Below, piece after piece: positions 4,156 to 8,825 of a stretch of 8,825 nt of DNA. The stretch spans positions 1-8,825 of the forward strand of contig CACYDD010000010.1 of the NCBI GenBank assembly GCA_902773065.1, in the 5' to 3' direction. Numbering within the stretch: position 1 is the stretch's first letter; every line of letters begins with the position of its first letter. Source of the stretch: an uncultured Ruminococcus sp. (GTDB taxonomy: Bacteria > Bacillota > Clostridia > Oscillospirales > Acutalibacteraceae). The translations under genes were made by a program, and so were the position numbers. A model generated the notes under the pieces. That model worked only from the letters and a program-made list of their open reading frames with translations, made no database searches and was not told where the DNA came from.

Positions 4156-5853
4156 TTAAATAATTTCTCCGTTTACTTTGATTTCACAATCGGAACGATT
4201 GATTGCACAAAGCAGACTTCTTGCCGATGCCTTGAAGATACCATGTGAAATTCCGACACCGAATATGGTTTTTCCGTCAGGTTTTTTCATCTGCATATAG
4301 CAAATTGCCTTGGAATCAGAACCCTGTGAAACAGAATGTTCCTTGTAGGAAACAACATTGAAGCCGTCAATTCCGACAGATCTCAGTGCATTGACAAAGG
4401 CGTCGATCGGACCGTTACCCTCGCCGTAAATCTCAATATCTTTATCCGCCTTCACAAGATGAATTGTACCCTTGAAGGTCGCTTCATCAACGCCCACATT
4501 CGTAATAACATGCTTTACCAGCCACAGCTTCTGTTCGATATCAATATAGTTTTTATTGAATACTTCCATCAGGTCGGCAGGAGAAAGCTCCTTGCCCAGA
4601 CGGTCGCTTTCCGCTTTGACAAGCGCACCGAATTCGGGGAGCATTGCCTTCGGCAGTTCATAACCATAGGTTGTTTCCATAATGAAGGCTGCGCCGCCCT
4701 TGCCGGACTGCGAATTAAAACGCACAATCGCTTCATATTCACGTCCTACATCAGCAGGGTCGATCGGCAGATAGGGAATCTCCCACTTGTCGCTGTTGGT
4801 TTCCTTAACATAGTCAAAGCCTTTTTTGATTGCATCCTGATGTGAACCGGAAAATGCCGTAAACACAAGGTCGCCAACATAGGGCTGACGCTCCCCTACC
4901 TTCATCTGTGTGCAGCGTTCATATATTTCACGATATTTCGGCAGATTGCTGAAATCCAACTCCGGATCAACGCATTGTGTATACATATTCAGACCGACGG
5001 TAACAATATCCAGATTACCGGTGCGCTCACCGTTTCCGAACAGTGTACCCTCGATTCTGTCCGCTCCTGCCAGCAGTGCCAGTTCTGCACAAGCCACGCC
5101 TGTACCTCTGTCATTGTGCGGATGTACACTGATAATCGCTGCTTCACGTTTTTTCATATGAGTAATAAAATACTCTATCTGATCGGCAAAGGTATTCGGT
5201 GTACACATTTCAACCGTATTCGGCAGGTTGAGGATAATCGGATTTTCCTTTGTCGGCTGAATGACATCCATTACTGCTTCACAGATTCTTACAGAATTGT
5301 CAACCTCTGTTCCCGAAAAACTTTCGGGAGAATATTCCAGACGGAAGTTGGTATCACCGTCATAATCATCGATCAGCTGTTTGATCAGCTTTGCACCCTC
5401 AACAGCAATATCGATCACGCCGTCCATATCCTTTTTGAACACGACTTTTCTTTGAAGAGTGGAAGTCGAATTATAGAAATGTACAATGACATTCTTTGCC
5501 CCCTTCACTGCCTCAAATGTCTTGCGGATCAGGTGTTCTCTCGCCTGAACCAGCACCTGGATCGTCACATCATCGGGAATATGACCGCCCTCGATCAGTT
5601 CACGGCAGATCTCATATTCTGTTTCGCTGGCTGACGGAAAACCGATCTCAATTTCCTTGAATCCCATATCGACCAGTGCATGGAAAAACTCCAGCTTCTG
5701 CTCCATATTCATCGGTGTCACAAGAGCCTGGTTGCCATCTCTCAGATCCACACTACACCAAATCGGTGCTTTTGTGATCGTATTATCCGGCCACTTTCTG
5801 TTTTCAATCTTGATCTGTTCAAACGGAATATACTTTTTATATCCCTTCTCCAT
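4156..5853 (-). CDS. leuA: 2-isopropylmalate synthase, LeuA type 2
   Basis: 565 residues. It condenses acetyl-CoA with 2-oxoisovalerate to 2-isopropylmalate, the committed step of leucine synthesis (cytosol). The start at 5853 (MEKGYKKYIPF) is preserved family sequence with a GGGGG (5865-5861) 7 nt upstream; the longer frame reads through the heptamer repeats and is rejected. Motifs: D36-L-R-D39-G-N-Q (substrate/metal site), the S-V-H244-P-H246-N-D metal ligands, GNGERTGN at 273-280, and the C-terminal regulatory domain with GEGNGPIDAFVNAL at 477-490, which normally mediates leucine feedback. The length and KAPIWCSVDLRDGNQAL start fit the long, fungal/actinobacterial-like LeuA2 class rather than the ~510-residue LeuA1. 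It stands alone: no leuB/C/D follow. The upstream leucine T-box independently supports the function. Confidence 0.95.
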   Translation of the reverse strand: MEKGYKKYIPFEQIKIENRKWPDNTITKAPIWCSVDLRDGNQALVTPMNMEQKLEFFHALVDMGFKEIEIGFPSASETEYEICRELIEGGHIPDDVTIQVLVQAREHLIRKTFEAVKGAKNVIVHFYNSTSTLQRKVVFKKDMDGVIDIAVEGAKLIKQLIDDYDGDTNFRLEYSPESFSGTEVDNSVRICEAVMDVIQPTKENPIILNLPNTVEMCTPNTFADQIEYFITHMKKREAAIISVHPHNDRGTGVACAELALLAGADRIEGTLFGNGERTGNLDIVTVGLNMYTQCVDPELDFSNLPKYREIYERCTQMKVGERQPYVGDLVFTAFSGSHQDAIKKGFDYVKETNSDKWEIPYLPIDPADVGREYEAIVRFNSQSGKGGAAFIMETTYGYELPKAMLPEFGALVKAESDRLGKELSPADLMEVFNKNYIDIEQKLWLVKHVITNVGVDEATFKGTIHLVKADKDIEIYGEGNGPIDAFVNALRSVGIDGFNVVSYKEHSVSQGSDSKAICYMQMKKPDGKTIFGVGISHGIFKASARSLLCAINRSDCEIKVNGEII

Positions 5854-5871
5854 AATAAAACCCCCAGTATC

Positions 5872-6035
5872 AATGCATAATGCATAATGCACAATGCATA
5901 ATTATTGCATAGATAACCTTGTACAGTAATACCCGATGCTTTAGCATACACAACTTTCTTCCTTGAAATATTCGGAATCAGGAAAGAACTGATCTCAGCC
6001 GCTCATTATGCATTATGCATTATGAATTATGCATT
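5872..6035. repeat. Foldback element: two inverted 4 x 7-bp arrays flanking 108 bp in the leuA leader
   Basis: Left array 5872-5899 is four AATGCAT units (third is AATGCAC). Right array 6008-6035 is four ATGCATT units, the reverse complement (third is ATGAATT). In the leuA transcript they can pair into a nearly 28-bp stem enclosing 108 nt, located between the T-box terminator U-run (which the right array directly abuts) and the leuA ribosome binding site (7 bp beyond the left array). The inner 108 bp has an open frame on the minus strand but no ribosome binding site. It may be a MITE-like insertion; no target-site duplication was identified. Confidence 0.75.
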
Positions 6036-6075
6036 AAAAAACCCCGTCCCAGCCGATAAACGGACAAGGGACGGG
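6036..6075 (-). terminator. T-box regulated terminator of leuA
   Basis: On the minus strand, CCCGTCCC (6075-6068) pairs with GGGACGGG (6050-6043), followed by a six-T run (6041-6036). It competes with the antiterminator formed by the T-box sequence at 6098-6085. Confidence 0.95.
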
Positions 6076-6290
6076 CATAAAGCACGTGGTACCACCCTGA
6101 TTCGGACACATAAAGTGTCCCTCAATAAACCTCAGACAAGGTTCTGACCTTTAACGCTGTCGTGCGTACCGCCCTACCGATTCGGACGATCAACTCCGGA
6201 ATGAGCTATACATACAACCGCCGACACTGTCTCACACCGACCGACAGCTCTCTTTGCACGGAAAATTGTATCTTGTTTCCTTCACAGTCT
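6036..6290 (-). promoter_or_regulatory. Leucine T-box riboswitch upstream of leuA
   Basis: Read on the minus strand. The stem I region contains AGAGAG (6253-6248) followed by CTGTC...GACAG enclosing a GGTGTGA segment. The specifier region TAGCTCATTCCGGAGTTG carries the codon CTC (6205-6203), Leu, followed by A. Stem III is GGACAC-TTTAT-GTGTCC (6120-6104). The invariant T-box AGGGTGGTACCACG is at 6098-6085, with TGGT able to pair with the tRNA acceptor end ACCA. The terminator is at 6075-6036. Uncharged tRNA-Leu should stabilise the antiterminator and allow leuA transcription; charged tRNA gives termination. The specifier, the T discriminator match and the downstream gene all agree on leucine. 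Confidence 0.95.
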
Positions 6291-6313
6291 TTACATGAAT
6301 ATTAATATATTCT

Positions 6314-6343
6314 ATTATATACACAGAAAATCCGTTTTGTCAA
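6314..6343 (-). promoter_or_regulatory. leuA promoter
   Basis: Minus strand: TTGACA (6343-6338), 18-bp spacer, TATAAT (6319-6314), both boxes at full consensus. Transcription from about 6307 gives a leader of about 450 nt containing the T-box and the foldback element. Confidence 0.85.
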
Positions 6344-6354
6344 GAGTTTTATGC

Positions 6355-6389
6355 CCTGTTCCTGAAAAATAATTTTTGGTCAAAACAGG
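6355..6389. promoter_or_regulatory. Nested inverted repeat between divergent promoters
   Basis: CCTGTT (6355-6360) and AACAGG (6384-6389) enclose AAAAAT (6365-6370) and ATTTTT (6372-6377), nearly concentric. It lies between the -35 boxes of leuA (minus) and the sigma-factor gene (plus), abutting the latter, so a bound protein could affect both. Operator role is inferred. Confidence 0.4.
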
Positions 6390-6390
6390 A

Positions 6391-6419
6391 TTGAAAAAAA
6401 TGTAAAATTATAATACAAT
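6391..6419 (+). promoter_or_regulatory. Promoter of the ECF sigma-factor gene
   Basis: TTGAAA (6391-6396), 17-bp spacer, TACAAT (6414-6419). The start codon follows 43 bp later. A TATAAT at 6409-6414 is too close to the -35 to be its partner. Confidence 0.6.
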
Positions 6420-6461
6420 ATATATGAGAGAAAAGATTTTATTGAAAAGGACAGTGATCAT

Positions 6462-6818
6462 ATGCTTTCAGAACAAATATTATTGGATGCCAGAAACGGC
6501 GATTCGTCTGCTGTTGAGCAGATCATGACCGAATGTTATCAAGAGGTATACTATACAGCCTGTCTCACTATAAATAATGAAACAGATGCACAGGATATCA
6601 CACAAGAGGTTTTTATCAAGCTTTTTAATATCATTCACACAATGAAGCAGCCTGATTCTTTTCACGCGTGGCTGAGAAAGATCACCATCAATGAAAGCCT
6701 TATGTTTTTAAGGAAAAATCACGGCAAAACATATTCTATAGATAATTTTGACAATTCGGAAGAAATTCTCACGACAGATGACGGAGAATACACCGAAATT
6801 CTGCCGTCCGAAAAATGA
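6462..6818 (+). CDS. ECF sigma-70 factor, region 2 part, ended by an in-frame TGA
   Basis: 118 residues from the ATG at 6462, with AAAGGA (6446-6451) about 10 nt upstream. It holds sigma region 2: QEVYYTACLTINNETDAQDITQEVFIKLF (about 28-56, core-RNA-polymerase binding with the D-A-x-D-I-x-Q-E-V-F signature), then SFHAWLRKITINESLMFLRK (67-86, -10 recognition), and a linker to E-I-L-P-S-E-K. A TGA at 6816-6818 (codon 119) stops it before region 4, but the same frame continues with D-K-L-E-N-D-K and a good region 4 (see next entry). An ECF factor normally needs both regions in one chain. Either this gene is interrupted by a nonsense change, the TGA is read through, or the two halves act as separate subunits as in the split B. 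subtilis SigO/RsoA system. Confidence 0.75.
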   Translation: MLSEQILLDARNGDSSAVEQIMTECYQEVYYTACLTINNETDAQDITQEVFIKLFNIIHTMKQPDSFHAWLRKITINESLMFLRKNHGKTYSIDNFDNSEEILTTDDGEYTEILPSEK

Positions 6819-8825
6819 GATAAACTGGAAAATGACAAAATTATCTATGACCTTGTCAATGAACTTCCGGAAAAATACAAAACAGTTGTACTGATGCGCT
6901 ATTATTCGGATATGCCCTATGCAGATATTGCTGAACAACTGGGACTTAATATCGGCACTGTCAAGAGCAGACTGAGTTATTCCAAAAATCTGTTGAACGG
7001 AAAAATCGAACTTTTCGAGAAAAAACACGGAATCAGACTTCATACAACCGATATTTTCGGCAATCTGGGAGATATCATCAGTTCTGCTGCAAACTCCATG
7101 GATGCACCCTCCGGGCTGCTTGACAAGCTCACGGCCGATATGAGTTCCTATACCAATACATCCGCCCCCGCAGGCAGTCTGAATTCAGCTGTCAATGAAG
7201 CTCACAACCTGACAGAAATTGCAAAATCGGGTTCGACTGTTACCAATCTTACTTCTGCAGGAGTGACTCACACTGTCAGTTCCACAATATCCAATGCCCT
7301 TGCCACAAAAATTTCTGCTGCAACGGCCGCCGTATCTGTCGCGGCCTGCATTGGTCTTTTTACTTTCAACTTTACTTCCGCCAATGTTCCTGACACCCCG
7401 ACAGAATCGTCCGCTGCTGAAAGCCCGGTTACGGAGGAAACGGAAACAGAATCCTTTGAGGAAGAAAGCAGCCGTGAAGAGATCTCCGAACATGCAAGTA
7501 TCGAGCCTGAATTTATTACAAGTACTGTATATGAAACAAGTACTGTAGTAAGTGTTGTACATGATACAAGCATTATCCATGATACAAGCATTATCCATGA
7601 TACCAGTATTGTCTATGTTCCCGTTGAACCTTCCGACGATGCTGCAGCAGAGGAATCAATCGATAAAGATTACAGCAGCTATGAAATAATCGCAACCGAA
7701 AACGGTAAATATCAGTTTAAAATATTTTATAATGCTAACGAAGCCATGCTGATGAAATATAACGGCAATGGTCCCGATGTTGTTCTACCGTCTTATGTGC
7801 AGTATCAAGACAGAAATATTCCGGTAACAAAGCTTGAAAGATATACTTTCCAATCCTATGCTTCGCCCAATGAGCTGCCCGGAAAAGAACCAGCCAATCC
7901 GAAATGGGAAATCACTTCCATACAATTCCCGGATCATCTGACAGAAATACCGGATTATTGCTGCCAGAATCTGATCTATCTTAAATCAGTCAGCGGTGGG
8001 CATGACGTAACACGTATAGGAAGATATGCTTTCAGCAATACCGCTTTAAAAGAGCTTAACTTTCCCCAATTGTTTCCGAATGTACTGGAAATCAACGAAG
8101 GTGCATTTGATAATTGTTTACTGCTGAAAAAGGTTATCATGCCTAAAAATTACATTTATGCTGTAGATTTCAATTCAACACTCAAAGAGCTTACGATCAC
8201 CTGTGATCATGATAATGCCGATAAAACTTATCCCTCCAACGCAGAGATAATTCATGTGATTCTGCCCGGAGACAATATCACCCTTACAGGAAGCATTGAT
8301 GCCCCCGGAATATTATCTTCTGTGGAGTATTATCCTGATCCAATAGTTTATATTGATACAGTAAATGGCGATTCCACAACAGGCGAAAGTTACATGGTTG
8401 ATAATACAGATCAGGATATCGCAACGGTTAATCCGGAAAACACAAGCGTTTATATTGAGCTTGAAAATAAAAACGCAAATATTTCCGGTTATTTTGGAAA
8501 ACTGATTTCAAATATATCCGTTCACAATCTGTATTTCCCTGAAGGAATGAAAAAGATAACCCAGGCTGATATCTTCGATAGTTTTAGCGAGAGAAGTCCA
8601 AGTGTAACAAATTTCTATATTCCGTCCACAGTTACGGAAATCGATAATAATTCATTTGCAAACGGTGTTTGTGATCTCATTGAAATGTACAACGGTACAA
8701 AACAAAGTATACCGATCGAAATAGAAAATATCATCCTGCCGAAAGCCGGAAAAGACAGTGCAACTCTCAAAAAGCTGAAAGAAAGTATTCTAAAATCCGG
8801 TAATTTCCTATTTGACCATGATGAC
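6819..8825 (+). CDS. Sigma region 4 - transmembrane helix - BspA-like LRR continuation (open at window end)
   Basis: 669 stop-free codons in frame with 6462-6818, running off the window. Counting from M1 with the TGA as codon 119, region 4 lies at about 127-182 (IYDLVNELPEKYKTVVLMRYY, then DIAEQLGLNIGTVKSRLSYSK, the -35-binding HTH). Next come a Ser/Thr/Asn-rich spacer to 283, one hydrophobic helix at about 286-306 (ATAAVSVAACIGLFTF), an acidic S/T/E-rich linker, six-residue H-D-T-S-I-I repeats (367-384), and from about 425 BspA/LRR_5-type repeats (x-I-x-x-I-x-F-P-x-x-L-T-E-I-P, I-G-x-Y-A-F-x-N-T-A-L-K-E-L-x-F-P; also VTNFYIPSTVTEIDNNSFANG near 715). The predicted topology is sigma inside, LRR outside: a membrane-tethered sigma factor with a built-in surface sensor. 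In-frame ATGs at 6894, 6912 and 7098 lack ribosome binding sites, so independent translation is doubtful. Confidence 0.75.
7560..7613 (+). repeat. 18-bp tandem repeats in the extracytoplasmic linker
   Basis: CATGATACAAGCATTATC at 7560-7577 and 7578-7595, exact, then a variant CATGATACCAGTATTGTC at 7596-7613, encoding H-D-T-S-I-(I/V). Looser E-T-S-T-V units precede them (about 7525-7559). In-frame length variation by slippage is plausible. Confidence 0.9.

Noticed and set aside
4336..5634. Plus-strand frames opposite leuA (up to about 219 codons)
   Set aside because: Antisense shadows of a well-recognised enzyme, without ribosome binding sites or family resemblance.
5854..5892. N-terminal extension of leuA (MHYALCIDTGGFI)
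   Set aside because: It is encoded by the AATGCAT array and the ribosome binding site; conserved LeuA sequence begins at the ATG at 5853.
5742..5951. Minus-strand frame overlapping the leuA start and leader
   Set aside because: It overlaps leuA in another frame and runs through the heptamer array; no ribosome binding site. The upstream part reads protein-like (KKVVYAKASGITVQGYL) but matches nothing I recognise.
5872..6035. CRISPR-like array from the repeated heptamers
   Set aside because: Units are 7 bp without spacers and the two arrays are inverted; this is a simple tandem repeat/foldback.
6816..6846. Selenocysteine at the TGA in the sigma-factor gene, using the short stem after it
   Set aside because: The stem is only 6 bp with a 17-nt loop and no clear bacterial SECIS loop motif, and the position is a variable linker where a redox-active residue has no role.
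7185..7598. Overlapping minus-strand frames opposite the sigma-LRR gene, including one of Met-Asp-Asn-Ala-Cys-Ile repeats
   Set aside because: Repeats are the complement of the 18-bp repeats in the plus-strand gene, which has the coherent domains.

Overview
The window looks like chromosomal DNA of a low-to-moderate GC Bacillota, most likely a gut Clostridia close to Ruminococcus/Oscillospiraceae. This is inferred from strong AGGAGG-type ribosome binding sites, a tRNA-sensing T-box leader, a FakA-type protein, an IscR/Rrf2 regulator, a SpoIIQ-like M23 protein and a BspA-type leucine-rich repeat protein. I cannot name the species.

Layout: (1-455) the 3' end of a fatty-acid kinase gene (fakA/yloV) and its terminator. 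(581-1870) a PD-(D/E)XK nuclease gene of the Rpn (PDDEXK_2) family. Its 3' end has its own -10/-35, ribosome binding site and in-frame ATG, and is followed by a tandem duplication of that same 3' end, giving a free-standing 64-residue copy of the C-terminal domain. (1871-2611) an IscR-type Rrf2 regulator with its promoter, bounded by small palindromes. (2573-3230) a small lipoprotein gene on the minus strand, bracketed by two related hairpins and palindromic intergenic repeats. (3230-3988, minus) a membrane-anchored M23/LytM protein resembling SpoIIQ. (4156-6343, minus) leuA, preceded by a complete leucine T-box leader with CTC specifier, a foldback made of two inverted 4 x 7-bp arrays, and a strong promoter. 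(6391-8825, plus) a divergently transcribed ECF sigma factor whose frame continues, past a single in-frame TGA, into sigma region 4, a transmembrane helix and an extracytoplasmic BspA-like LRR domain that runs off the window.

Two systems deserve attention. The first is the Rpn locus, which has the intragenic toxin/antitoxin layout described for E. coli Rpn proteins (long nuclease, short C-terminal inhibitor from an internal start). Here the inhibitor module also exists as an adjacent duplicated gene with a clear excess of synonymous changes. The second is the membrane-tethered sigma factor fused to a surface LRR domain and cut between sigma2 and sigma4 by one TGA, with no other stop in 669 downstream codons. 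It could be a recent nonsense mutation, a sequencing error, readthrough, or a split sigma factor. TGA serves as the normal stop of the M23 gene in this window, which argues against global recoding.

The remaining genes are ordinary housekeeping or sporulation-related genes transcribed as single units. leuA is the only one whose regulation can be read with confidence: charged-tRNA(Leu)-dependent transcription termination.
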